A stretch of DNA of 64,000 bases from Stutzerimonas azotifigens. Its GTDB lineage: Bacteria > Pseudomonadota > Gammaproteobacteria > Pseudomonadales > Pseudomonadaceae. The stretch is from positions 124,001 through 188,000 of the forward strand of contig NZ_JAAMRF010000001.1 in NCBI RefSeq assembly GCF_013522725.1. The letters are read 5' to 3'. The notes beneath the pieces were generated by a model. The model did no database searches, had not been told where the DNA came from, and saw nothing but the letters and a program-made list of their open reading frames with translations. Both the position numbers and the translations under genes were made by a program. The number at the start of each line of letters is the position of its first letter. The stretch's first letter is position 1. Shown in pieces: positions 1 through 8,875 of this stretch.

Positions 1-331
1 CGTTACCGTGCTGCCGTCCGGACTGCAGTACGAAGTGCTGAGCAGCGGCGAAGGCGCTCGACCCAGCCGCGAGGACAGCGTTCGCACCCACTACCACGGC
101 ACGCTCATCGACGGCAGCGTATTCGACAGCTCCTATCAGCGCGGCGAGCCGGCCGAGTTTCCGGTGGCAGGTGTGATCGCAGGCTGGACCGAGGCCCTGC
201 AATTGATGAATGCCGGCAGCAAGTGGCGGCTCTATGTGCCGAGCGAGCTGGCCTATGGCGCCCAGGGCGTTGGCAGTATCCCGCCGCACAGCACGCTGGT
301 ATTCGACGTCGAGCTGCTGGCCGTCCTCTGA
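1..331 (+). CDS. fklB: FKBP-type peptidyl-prolyl cis-trans isomerase, C-terminal part (5' end outside window)
   Basis: This is the catalytic FKBP domain of a prolyl isomerase that speeds folding of proteins, probably in the periplasm or at the envelope. The reading frame is open from the first bases of the window, so the N-terminal dimerisation part lies upstream and the gene is partial. Visible FKBP landmarks are the [10 protein letters not shown] strand, the [18 protein letters not shown] active-site strand and the [12 protein letters not shown] plus [13 protein letters not shown] end. As I recall the P. aeruginosa block, fklB (PA4572) lies two genes beyond the small gene that follows here, with a cytochrome c gene between them that is absent in this window. 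A GC hairpin at 350-370 follows the stop codon. Confidence 0.88.
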   Translation, partial: VTVLPSGLQYEVLSSGEGARPSREDSVRTHYHGTLIDGSVFDSSYQRGEPAEFPVAGVIAGWTEALQLMNAGSKWRLYVPSELAYGAQGVGSIPPHSTLVFDVELLAVL

Positions 332-349
332 GGACGCGTCACGCGCACC

Positions 350-370
350 GCCCCGACGCAAGGTCGGGGC
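350..370. terminator. GC-rich hairpin between convergent genes
   Basis: An 8-bp perfect inverted repeat (gccccgac / gtcggggc) with a 5-base loop lies between the convergent fklB and small-protein genes. It has no clear T-run on either side, so termination is plausible but not certain. Confidence 0.4.
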
Positions 371-386
371 ACGGGCGCAACGTGTG

Positions 387-629
387 TCAGCTGCGCTTCT
401 CCAGCGGACGCAGCGCCCGCGCATAGCTGAACAGGAACAGGTTGCGGACCTGCTCCTTCAGGATGCAGGGCTCCGTGGTGCCGAGCTCGTGTAGATCCAG
501 ATCCCCCTGTTCCCTGAGTTCTTCCAGCGCCTCGCCGTCGAGCGTCACACAGGTATTACCGGTGCTGCTGTCGAGGATGCGCAGGTAGGGTTGCGGGCGG
601 TCGAGCCAAGCGTCTATCAGATAAGTCAT
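387..629 (-). CDS. Small hypothetical protein, probably iron-regulated (PA4570-like)
   Basis: An 80-residue protein that begins MTYLIDAWLDRPQPYLRI. I chose the ATG at 629 because a strong ribosome site (ggaggt) sits about 7 bases upstream. The longer frame reaching 719 would run through the Fur box and lacks such a site. No signal peptide or membrane segment is visible, and the middle is acidic and leucine-rich (LEELREQGDLDLHELG). It has no known function. Its position beside ispB matches P. aeruginosa PA4570, a gene I recall as induced by iron starvation. The near-perfect Fur palindrome 28 bases upstream of the ATG supports the same control here. Confidence 0.75.
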   Translation of the reverse strand: MTYLIDAWLDRPQPYLRILDSSTGNTCVTLDGEALEELREQGDLDLHELGTTEPCILKEQVRNLFLFSYARALRPLEKRS

Positions 630-656
630 GCGGCACCTCCAGTAAATTCTGGTAAT

Positions 657-675
657 GAGAATAATTACTATTCTC
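657..675 (-). promoter_or_regulatory. Fur box upstream of the small hypothetical gene
   Basis: The 19-mer GAGAATAATTACTATTCTC is an almost perfect palindrome and matches the classic Fur consensus at 13 of 19 positions by my count. It lies 28-46 bases upstream of the ATG at 629 on the minus strand, where bound Fe-Fur would block transcription. Confidence 0.75.
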
Positions 676-786
676 AATTTAGCAAGAGGTGGCTGCAAAT
701 AACTTCTGTCGAGCGGCAACGATCCGCCGAGACCGGCCGATGTGCTTGATGACGTGAGACGAGCGGTACAGCCGCAGGCGCGGCTG

Positions 787-1755
787 TCAGTGGGTGCGGG
801 CGACGGCGAAGTGGGTCAGTTCGGCTAGCGCGTCGCGGTAGCGGTTTGCCGGGATGACCTCGAGACAGGCGATGGCCCGCTCGGCGTAGTCGCGGGCCAG
901 CTCGGCGGTGTAAGTCAGGGCCCCAGAGGCTTCGACGGCGCTGCGGATCGACTCCAGGTCTTCGATCCCGCCTTTCTGGATCGCCTGGCGCACCAGGGCC
1001 GCCTGTTCCGGGGTGCCATGGCTCATGGTGCGAATCAGTGGCAGCGTGGGCTTGCCTTCGGCGAGATCGTCGCCGACGTTCTTGCCCAGCGCTTCGCTGT
1101 CGCCCTGGTAGTCCAGGAGGTCGTCGACCAGCTGGAAGGCGACACCGAGGTGGTCGCCAAAGGTACGCAGCGCCTCGCTTTGCTCCGGTGCCGCCTGCGC
1201 CAGGGTGGCGGCGCTATGGGTCGAGGCCTCGAACAGCATGGCCGTCTTGCCACGGATGACTTCCATGTAGGTCGCCTCCGTGGTGTTGGCGTCGCGGACC
1301 TTGGACAGCTGCAGCACTTCGCCTTCGGCAATGACGCGGGTTGCCTGGGAAATGATGCGCATCACTTCCATCGAGCCGAGCTCGACCATCATCTCGAACG
1401 AGCGTGCATATAGAAAGTCACCGACCAGCACGCTCGGCGCGTTGCCCCAAAGCGCATTGGCAGTGGAGCGACCGCGGCGCATGCCGGACATGTCGACGAC
1501 ATCGTCGTGCAGCAGGGTCGAGGTATGAAGGAATTCGATGATGCCAGCCAGCAACCGCAACTGTTCATCTTCGTAACCCAGCGACTTGCCGCTGAGCAGA
1601 ACCAGCAGTGGACGCAGGCGCTTGCCGCCCGCGGAGGTGATATAGTCCCCGATCTTTTCCACCAGCGGCACGCGCGACGTGAGCTGTTTGCGGATGATGC
1701 CGTCGACCGCGGCAAAGTCGTCCGCCACGACCTGGTAGAAAGCCTGGGGTTGCAT
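787..1755 (-). CDS. ispB: Octaprenyl/nonaprenyl diphosphate synthase
   Basis: A trans-prenyltransferase that extends farnesyl diphosphate with isopentenyl diphosphate to make the ubiquinone side chain. It is cytosolic and 322 aa long, typical for IspB. Both Asp-rich metal/diphosphate motifs are visible: LLHDDVVDMSGMRRG near residues 83-97 and LVDDLLDYQGD near residues 210-220. The GGKRLRP substrate-binding motif is near residue 44. It is divergent from rplU-rpmA, an arrangement conserved in many gammaproteobacteria. The chain length of the product (C40 or C45) cannot be read reliably from sequence alone. Confidence 0.95.
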   Translation of the reverse strand: MQPQAFYQVVADDFAAVDGIIRKQLTSRVPLVEKIGDYITSAGGKRLRPLLVLLSGKSLGYEDEQLRLLAGIIEFLHTSTLLHDDVVDMSGMRRGRSTANALWGNAPSVLVGDFLYARSFEMMVELGSMEVMRIISQATRVIAEGEVLQLSKVRDANTTEATYMEVIRGKTAMLFEASTHSAATLAQAAPEQSEALRTFGDHLGVAFQLVDDLLDYQGDSEALGKNVGDDLAEGKPTLPLIRTMSHGTPEQAALVRQAIQKGGIEDLESIRSAVEASGALTYTAELARDYAERAIACLEVIPANRYRDALAELTHFAVARTH

Positions 1756-1835
1756 GTGGGGGCTATCGCTCCTCGAAGGATGCGCGGCATGCTATGGGGC
1801 GGGTCCTGGGCTGTCAAGGCAAGGGCCCGTGGCCC

Positions 1836-1864
1836 TTGCACAGCGCCAGCGGCTTGCGTACAAT
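1836..1864 (+). promoter_or_regulatory. Sigma-70 promoter for rplU-rpmA
   Basis: A -35 element TTGCAC (1836-1841) and a -10 element TACAAT (1859-1864) are separated by exactly 17 bases. Transcription would start near 1871, giving a leader of about 130 bases before rplU. I did not identify an autoregulatory structure in the leader. Confidence 0.65.
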
Positions 1865-2002
1865 CGCGGCCCCTGAACTTCCCCCTGGGCATTTCCCTGC
1901 CTTACGCAATTGCACGGGCGTCCCTTCCGGCCCCATGCAGCCATGCCAGCCACCAAACACCATTCCAAAGCGCTGGGTGAGCAGGATTAACGGAGATACA
2001 CG

Positions 2003-2314
2003 ATGTACGCAGTTATCGTAACCGGCGGCAAGCAATACAAAGTTGCCGAAGGTGAGTACCTGAAGATTGAAAAGCTCGAAGTTGCCACTGGCGAAGCGGT
2101 CACTTTTGATCGCGTTCTGCTGATCGGCAACGGCGACGATGTAACGATCGGCGCTCCGGTGGTCGATGGTGCCAGAGTCACCGCTGAAGTGGTTGCCCAG
2201 GGCCGCCACGACAAAGTGACCATCATCAAGTTCCGCCGTCGTAAGCACCACATGAAGCGTCAGGGCCACCGTCAGTGGTTCACTGAGGTCAAAATCACCG
2301 GTATTCAGGGCTAA
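2003..2314 (+). CDS. rplU: 50S ribosomal protein L21
   Basis: A 103-residue large-subunit protein that binds 23S rRNA near L20. The family start [14 protein letters not shown] and the basic RNA-binding signature [16 protein letters not shown] near residues 76-91 are present. The upstream cggagat serves as ribosome site. rpmA follows 35 bases later in the usual L21-L27 pair, and a terminator after rpmA closes the unit. Confidence 0.98.
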   Translation: MYAVIVTGGKQYKVAEGEYLKIEKLEVATGEAVTFDRVLLIGNGDDVTIGAPVVDGARVTAEVVAQGRHDKVTIIKFRRRKHHMKRQGHRQWFTEVKITGIQG

Positions 2315-2349
2315 TCCCCGCCTGAATCCTTTATAGGAGTGTTGAACTC

Positions 2350-2607
2350 ATGGCACACAAAAAAGCTGGCGGTTCTACCCGCAACGGTCGCGATTCCGAA
2401 AGTAAACGCCTTGGCGTGAAGATGTATGGCGGCCAGGTCATCAAAGCCGGCAACATCATCGTTCGCCAGCGCGGCACCCAGTTCCATGCCGGTTACGGCG
2501 TTGGTATGGGCAAGGACCACACCCTGTTCGCGAAAGTGGAAGGCGTGGTCAAGTTCGAAGTGAAGGGCGCTTTCGGCCGTCGCTACGTGAGCGTCGTCGC
2601 GGCCTGA
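2350..2607 (+). CDS. rpmA: 50S ribosomal protein L27
   Basis: An 85-residue large-subunit protein whose N-terminal tail reaches the peptidyl-transferase centre. The start [20 protein letters not shown] and the [21 protein letters not shown] segment are diagnostic. It starts directly with MAHKKAGG, as in Gram-negative bacteria, with no cleavable extension as in Firmicutes. A ribosome site (taggagtg) precedes it. It is the second gene of the rplU-rpmA operon. Confidence 0.98.
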   Translation: MAHKKAGGSTRNGRDSESKRLGVKMYGGQVIKAGNIIVRQRGTQFHAGYGVGMGKDHTLFAKVEGVVKFEVKGAFGRRYVSVVAA

Positions 2608-2622
2608 TCGCGGCGTTGCTGG

Positions 2623-2653
2623 AAAAGCCCTGTCATGCGACGGGGCTTTTTTG
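2623..2653 (+). terminator. Rho-independent terminator after rpmA
   Basis: The stem AAAAGCCC(tg)/(cg)GGGCTTTT with an 11-base loop is followed by a run of T residues. It lies about 15 bases after the rpmA stop. Confidence 0.85.
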
Positions 2654-2701
2654 TTTCTGTATCCTGTTGAGCTGTTAACCGGTAGCTGCGACGGGCGGTA
2701 G

Positions 2702-4039
<1,338 letters not shown>

Positions 4040-4110
4040 TCTTTTGCGCGACGCGGCCGGTGCAATCACTGGTCGCGCCTTGAAGGGCTGGATCGGATCA
4101 TAAGGCGGAC

Positions 4111-5229
4111 ATGATGCGGGACAAGGTGACCGGCGCACGGCGCTGGGTGGTGAAGATCGGCAGCGCGCTGCTGACGGCCGATGGGCGTGGTCTGGATCAG
4201 GCGGCGATGGCGGTCTGGGTGGAGCAGATGGTGGCCCTGCGCGAAGCGGGGGTCGAACTGGTGCTGGTTTCCTCCGGGGCGGTGGCGGCCGGTATGAGTC
4301 GGCTTGGCTGGACCGCTCGGCCGAAGGCGATGCATGAGCTGCAGGCGGCCGCCGCGATCGGGCAAATGGGGTTGGTGCAGGCCTGGGAGTCGAGCTTCGC
4401 CCGCCATCAGCGTCACACCGCGCAAATCCTCCTGACCCATGACGATCTTTCCGATCGCAAGCGTTACCTGAACGCTCGTAGCACCCTGCGAACCCTGATT
4501 CAGTTCGGTGCCATCCCGGTGATCAACGAGAACGACACGGTCGTCACCGATGAGATCCGCTTCGGCGATAACGACACCCTTGCGGCCCTGGTCGCCAATC
4601 TGGTCGAGGCGGACCTGCTGGTGATCCTCACCGATCGCGATGGCATGTTCGACGCCGACCCTCGGGTCAATCCCGATGCGTTGCTGATCAGCGAGGCGCG
4701 TGCCGATGATCCGGCGCTCGACGCCGTGGCTGGCGGGACCGGTGGTGCGCTCGGGCGAGGCGGCATGCAGACCAAGCTGCGGGCGGCTCGGCTGGCGGCA
4801 CGTTCCGGTGCCCATACGGTGATCGTGGGCGGGCGTATCGAGCAGGTGCTGGCGCGTCTTAAGGCTGGCGAGCGTCTGGGTACCCTGCTCGCGCCGGAGC
4901 GTAGCCGCCATGCGGCGCGCAAGCAGTGGCTTGCGGGGCATCTGCAGACGCGTGGCACGCTGACGCTCGATGCCGGTGCGGCCCAGGCGCTGGGTTCCGG
5001 GCGCAGCCTGCTGCCGGTCGGCGTGCGGGCGGTGCAGGGAGGCTTCCGCCGGGGCGAAATGGTGGTCTGCGTCGATCCGCAGGGGCGCGAGATCGCTCGC
5101 GGCCTGGTCAACTACAGTGCGCTCGAGGCTCAGCGAATCCTGGGGCATGCCTCCGACGACATCGAGAAGCTGCTCGGCTATGTCGATGAGCCCGAGCTCA
5201 TTCATCGCGACAATCTGATCCTGGTGTGA
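4111..5229 (+). CDS. proB: Glutamate 5-kinase
   Basis: It catalyses the first step of proline synthesis, ATP-dependent phosphorylation of glutamate to gamma-glutamyl phosphate. It has an amino-acid kinase domain (residues 1-260: [51 protein letters not shown]) and a C-terminal PUA domain (about 275-360). Two adjacent ATG codons (4111, 4114) could start it. The second would give MRDKVTGA and better spacing from the upstream aagg. It follows obgE in the conserved obgE-proB order, and the PUA-containing form is subject to proline feedback in the family. Confidence 0.96.
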   Translation: MMRDKVTGARRWVVKIGSALLTADGRGLDQAAMAVWVEQMVALREAGVELVLVSSGAVAAGMSRLGWTARPKAMHELQAAAAIGQMGLVQAWESSFARHQRHTAQILLTHDDLSDRKRYLNARSTLRTLIQFGAIPVINENDTVVTDEIRFGDNDTLAALVANLVEADLLVILTDRDGMFDADPRVNPDALLISEARADDPALDAVAGGTGGALGRGGMQTKLRAARLAARSGAHTVIVGGRIEQVLARLKAGERLGTLLAPERSRHAARKQWLAGHLQTRGTLTLDAGAAQALGSGRSLLPVGVRAVQGGFRRGEMVVCVDPQGREIARGLVNYSALEAQRILGHASDDIEKLLGYVDEPELIHRDNLILV

Positions 5230-5236
5230 GGTGTTG

Positions 5237-5707
5237 ATGGTTTCGACGAAAGCGATCATGGCTGCTGCGCTACTGCTGTTGCCAGCAATGGGGCAGGCGC
5301 GGGAAATCGGCGAAGTCGATACGGTGTTCAAGTGGCTCGGTCCCAATCACAAAATTGTGGTCGAGGCGTTCGATGACCCCAAGGTTTCGGGCGTAACCTG
5401 CTACCTGTCGCGGGCAAAGACCGGCGGCATCAAGGGCGGGCTGGGGTTGGCGGAGGATCGTGCCGAGGCTTCCATCGCCTGTCGACAGGTAGGGCCGATC
5501 CGCTTCGACGAGACGCTCAAGGATGGCGAGACGGTCTTTCGCGAGCGCACCTCGCTGGTGTTCAAGACCATGCAGGTAGTGCGCTTCTTCGATCGGGAGC
5601 GCAATACGCTGGTTTATCTGGTCTATAGCGATCGGGTAATAGAGGGGAGTCCGCAGAACGCGGTCACGGCTATTCCCATTCTTCCCTGGGCCGAGCCGGC
5701 GCGCTGA
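5237..5707 (+). CDS. creA: CreA family periplasmic protein
   Basis: A 156-residue protein with a clear Sec signal peptide ([21 protein letters not shown], cut before [10 protein letters not shown]). It carries the CreA signature: [16 protein letters not shown], a conserved Cys in [15 protein letters not shown] and a second Cys in [10 protein letters not shown]. CreA is widespread in proteobacteria and its biochemical function is unknown. I place the start at the ATG at 5237 with gaggtg just upstream. A GTG at 5231 would add two residues only. It nearly abuts proB and probably shares its transcript. Confidence 0.88.
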   Translation: MVSTKAIMAAALLLLPAMGQAREIGEVDTVFKWLGPNHKIVVEAFDDPKVSGVTCYLSRAKTGGIKGGLGLAEDRAEASIACRQVGPIRFDETLKDGETVFRERTSLVFKTMQVVRFFDRERNTLVYLVYSDRVIEGSPQNAVTAIPILPWAEPAR

Positions 5708-5750
5708 TCGGTGCGGCTCTCTTGATTTTGTAGCGCTCTTTTGCGGGCAC

Positions 5751-5779
5751 AAAAAAACCGGCGCATGGCCGGTTTTTTT
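5751..5779. terminator. Bidirectional terminator between creA and rpsT
   Basis: A perfect hairpin, AAAAAAACCGGC / GCCGGTTTTTTT with a short loop, has A and T runs on both sides. It can therefore end transcription of both convergent genes. Confidence 0.9.
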
Positions 5780-5791
5780 CGAGCGCTCGAT

Positions 5792-6070
5792 TTAGGCTGC
5801 AGCGGCTTCGCCGAGGGCCTTGATGTGAGCGTTCAGGCGGCCCTTGTGACGGGCGGCCTTGTTCTTGTGGATGATGCCCTTGTCGGCCATGCGGTCGATG
5901 ACCGGTACGGCTGCCGTGTAGGCGGTACGGGCTTTTTCCAGGTCCTTGGCATCGATGGCCTTGACCACGTTCTTGATGTAGGTGCGAACCATGGAGCGCA
6001 AGCTTGCATTGTGGCTGCGACGCTTCTCAGCCTGAATTGCGCGTTTTTTGGCGGAAGGGCTGTTGGCCAC
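5792..6070 (-). CDS. rpsT: 30S ribosomal protein S20
   Basis: A small-subunit protein of 92 aa that binds 16S rRNA early in assembly. It is rich in Lys, Arg and Ala with the signature [20 protein letters not shown]. The start is a GTG at 6070 (M-A-N-S), with gaggag about 7 bases upstream. E. coli rpsT also uses a rare (UUG) start as part of autoregulation, so the non-ATG start may be functional. A good promoter lies upstream (6123-6151) and a strong terminator follows. Confidence 0.97.
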   Translation of the reverse strand: MANSPSAKKRAIQAEKRRSHNASLRSMVRTYIKNVVKAIDAKDLEKARTAYTAAVPVIDRMADKGIIHKNKAARHKGRLNAHIKALGEAAAA

Positions 6071-6122
6071 CGTCGAACTCCTCGAAAACTTGGGGGGATT
6101 GCCGGAACAAATAAGGCCGCGA

Positions 6123-6151
6123 ATCATGCCGACGCGTAGAGCGAATGTCAA
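6123..6151 (-). promoter_or_regulatory. Sigma-70 promoter for rpsT
   Basis: Read on the minus strand, TTGACA (6151-6146) and CATGAT (6128-6123) are separated by 17 bases, close to the sigma-70 consensus. Transcription would start about 45 bases before the GTG start. Confidence 0.65.
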
Positions 6152-6282
6152 CCCTGGTCGTTAAGTCCGAATACTGGCCTGACGGGTGGGTGCTGGTTAA
6201 ACTCGCGCGCTCGTTTCCTGTCGTATTGGGCCATCGGGCAATTCGTCCGAGCCCTGTGCATTGCAATCAGTTAGGAACACAC

Positions 6283-7830
6283 ATGTCCGAGACGTCCGGC
6301 AAAGGCGGTTTACTGCGCTCAAGCGCAGTGGTCAGCGTGATGACGCTGTTTTCCCGGGTGCTGGGGATGATACGCGACATGGTGGTGGCGAGCTATTTCG
6401 GCTCGGGCGCAGCAGCTGATGCCTTCTTCATCGCCTTCAAGATACCCAACTTCCTGCGTCGGCTGTTTGCCGAGGGAGCGTTCGCGCAAGCCTTCGTGCC
6501 GGTGTTGTCCGAGTACCGCACCAAGCGCAGCCTTGCCGAGGTCAAGCTTCTGGTCGATCGCACGGCAGGCATGCTTGGTCTAACCCTCACGGCCTTGACG
6601 GCGCTTGGGGTGGTGGCATCGCCCTATCTGATCATGCTCTTTGCGCCCGGCTTCAGCGGCGAACCCGAAAAGATGCAATTGGCCGGTGAGCTGTTGCGCA
6701 TCACGTTTCCTTATCTATTGCTGATTTCGCTGACGGCGTTCACCGCCGGTGTGCTCAATAGCTATGGGCGCTTCGCCGTTCCTGCCTTCACCCCGGTACT
6801 GCTCAACGTCTGCATGATCGGGGCAGCAGTTCTGCTTTCGCCGTACTTCGATCAGCCGATCATGTCGCTGGCCTGGGGCGTGCTGATCGCCGGTGTCGTT
6901 CAGCTCGGCTTCCAGTTGCCGTTCGTGGCGCGCCTGGGGCTGTTGCCGAGGCCGCGGATAAAACGCGGCGACGAGGGCGTCAAGCGCATCATGCTGCTGA
7001 TGGTGCCGGCGCTGTTCGGCGTGTCGGTCAGTCAGATCAACCTGCTGCTCGACACGGTGCTGGCGTCCTTCCTGCAGACCGGCAGCGTGTCCTGGCTGTA
7101 CTACGCCGATCGGCTGTCCGAGTTGCCCCTCGGTGCTTTCGGCATCGCAATCGGCACCGTGATCCTGCCCAGCCTGTCCCGCCAGCATGCCGGTGCCGAC
7201 CCGAAAGGGTTCTCGGCCACGCTCGACTGGGCGTTGCGGATGGTGCTGCTGGTCGGTGTGCCGGCCGCGCTCGCGCTGGGCATCTTGGCCGAGCCGCTGA
7301 TCGCCAGCCTGTTCTTCTATGGCGTCATGAGCGAGGAGGCGGTGGTGCAGTCGGCGGCGGCGCTGCAGGCATACTCGCTCGGGGTGCTGGCCTTCATGCT
7401 GATCAAGGTGCTGGCGCCCGGTTTCTTCGCGCGTCAGGACCTCAAGTCGCCGGTGCGCATCGCGATCATCTGCATGGTCGCCAATATGGTGTTCAATCTG
7501 CTGCTGATCTGGCCGCTCAAGCACGTCGGGCTGGCGCTGGCCACCTCGTTGTCGTCGATGCTCAATGCCTTCCTGTTGTTCTGGGGGCTGTACAGGATCG
7601 GGGTCTTCCAGCCGGCGCCGGGCTGGGGGCTGTTCGCGCTTCGCCTGCTGGGCGCTTGCGCGGCGATGGTGGCGGTGGTGTGGTGGTTGAATGTACCGTC
7701 GGCCGAATGGTTCGCCTGGGGATGGCAGCGCCGGGCGCTGCAGCTGACGTTGCTGGTGGGCGGCGGGCTGGCGGCATTCGCCCTGGGGCTGCTGGTGCTG
7801 GGTTTGCGGCCGCGGCACCTGCGTCACTGA
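6283..7830 (+). CDS. murJ: Lipid II flippase MurJ
   Basis: A MOP-superfamily membrane protein that flips the peptidoglycan precursor lipid II across the inner membrane. It has 515 aa and about 14 hydrophobic segments, typical for MurJ. The N-terminal LLRSSAVVSVMTLFSRVLGMIRD and FFIAFKIPNFLRRLFAEGAF carry the charged residues conserved in the central cavity. I place the start at MSETSGKGG (6283), with tagga upstream. The frame is open further upstream, but that part overlaps the divergent rpsT promoter. ribF follows, as in other pseudomonads. Confidence 0.96.
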   Translation: MSETSGKGGLLRSSAVVSVMTLFSRVLGMIRDMVVASYFGSGAAADAFFIAFKIPNFLRRLFAEGAFAQAFVPVLSEYRTKRSLAEVKLLVDRTAGMLGLTLTALTALGVVASPYLIMLFAPGFSGEPEKMQLAGELLRITFPYLLLISLTAFTAGVLNSYGRFAVPAFTPVLLNVCMIGAAVLLSPYFDQPIMSLAWGVLIAGVVQLGFQLPFVARLGLLPRPRIKRGDEGVKRIMLLMVPALFGVSVSQINLLLDTVLASFLQTGSVSWLYYADRLSELPLGAFGIAIGTVILPSLSRQHAGADPKGFSATLDWALRMVLLVGVPAALALGILAEPLIASLFFYGVMSEEAVVQSAAALQAYSLGVLAFMLIKVLAPGFFARQDLKSPVRIAIICMVANMVFNLLLIWPLKHVGLALATSLSSMLNAFLLFWGLYRIGVFQPAPGWGLFALRLLGACAAMVAVVWWLNVPSAEWFAWGWQRRALQLTLLVGGGLAAFALGLLVLGLRPRHLRH

Positions 7831-7889
7831 TCGATCGCGCCGTCGATCCGCGACTGTAGTGACGCTGTCCGCGCTACCCGCCGCGTGCG

Positions 7890-7895
7890 TATAAT
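7890..7895 (+). promoter_or_regulatory. Perfect -10 element upstream of ribF
   Basis: TATAAT lies 28 bases before the ribF ATG, with no good -35 at the usual distance. It may drive the ribF-ileS-lspA-fkpB-ispH run of closely spaced genes. Confidence 0.4.
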
Positions 7896-7923
7896 TGGCC
7901 ACTTTACGATCAAGAAGTGCGGT

Positions 7924-8874
7924 ATGCAGCTGGTTCGAGGTCTACAGAGTCTGCAACCCCGACATCGGGGGTGCGTCGCCACCATCGGCAATTTCGACGG
8001 CGTGCACCGGGGGCATCAGGCCATCCTGGCGCGTCTGCGCGAGCGTGCGGCCGAGCTCGGGCTGCCGAGCTGCGTGGTGATTTTCGAACCCCAGCCGCGG
8101 GAGTATTTCGCTCCCGGCCAGGCGCCGGCACGCTTGACCCGTCTGCGCGAGAAACTCGAGCTGCTGGCCGAACAGGGCGTCGATCGCGTGCTATGCCTGG
8201 CCTTCAATCGACGCCTGCGCGAGCTCAGTGCCGCCGAGTTCGTCCATGCGGTGCTCGTCGAAGGACTGGGCGTCGAGCATCTGGAAGTGGGCGATGACTT
8301 TCGCTTCGGCTGCGACCGGGCCGGGGATTTCGATTTCCTGCTCAAGGCCGGAGCCGTCGAAGGCTTCACCGTCGAGTCGGCAACCACCATCGAAGTCGAT
8401 GGCGAGCGGGTCAGCAGCACGCGGTTGCGCGCAGCGCTGGCGGCGGCTGACTTTGCCCTGGCCGAGCGCCTGCTGGGCAGACCCTTCGCCATCACCGGGC
8501 GCGTCCTGCATGGACAGAAGCTCGGTCGGCAGCTCGACGCGCCGACTGCGAACATCCAGCTCAAGCGGCGCCGGCCTCCGGTCGACGGGGTGTTCACCGT
8601 CAGCGCCGAGCTGGACGGCAGGCAATGGCCTGGCGTGGCCAATATCGGCATGCGGCCTTCGGTGAAAAGCGACGGCCAACCGCATCTGGAAGTGCATCTG
8701 CTGGACTACGCCGGTGACCTGTACGGACGCCGGCTGCGGATCACTTTCCATCGCAAGCTGCGCGACGAGCAGCGTTTCGCCTCTCTGGAGGCGCTCAAGG
8801 CAGCGATCGACGCGGACATCGCTGCTGCCCGTGCCTATTGGCGGGCTTCACCCTCTACCATGAGCCAGGACTGA
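7924..8874 (+). CDS. ribF: Bifunctional riboflavin kinase / FMN adenylyltransferase
   Basis: It converts riboflavin to FMN and FMN to FAD in the cytosol. The 316-residue protein has the N-terminal nucleotidyltransferase domain with [11 protein letters not shown] (residues 20-30) and VSSTRLR, followed by the C-terminal riboflavin kinase domain (about 180-310) with the G-R-V-x-H-G and PTAN motifs. The start [10 protein letters not shown] matches Pseudomonas homologues. The next gene, ileS, begins one base after the stop, a conserved gammaproteobacterial arrangement. Confidence 0.97.
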   Translation: MQLVRGLQSLQPRHRGCVATIGNFDGVHRGHQAILARLRERAAELGLPSCVVIFEPQPREYFAPGQAPARLTRLREKLELLAEQGVDRVLCLAFNRRLRELSAAEFVHAVLVEGLGVEHLEVGDDFRFGCDRAGDFDFLLKAGAVEGFTVESATTIEVDGERVSSTRLRAALAAADFALAERLLGRPFAITGRVLHGQKLGRQLDAPTANIQLKRRRPPVDGVFTVSAELDGRQWPGVANIGMRPSVKSDGQPHLEVHLLDYAGDLYGRRLRITFHRKLRDEQRFASLEALKAAIDADIAAARAYWRASPSTMSQD

Positions 8875-8875
8875 A

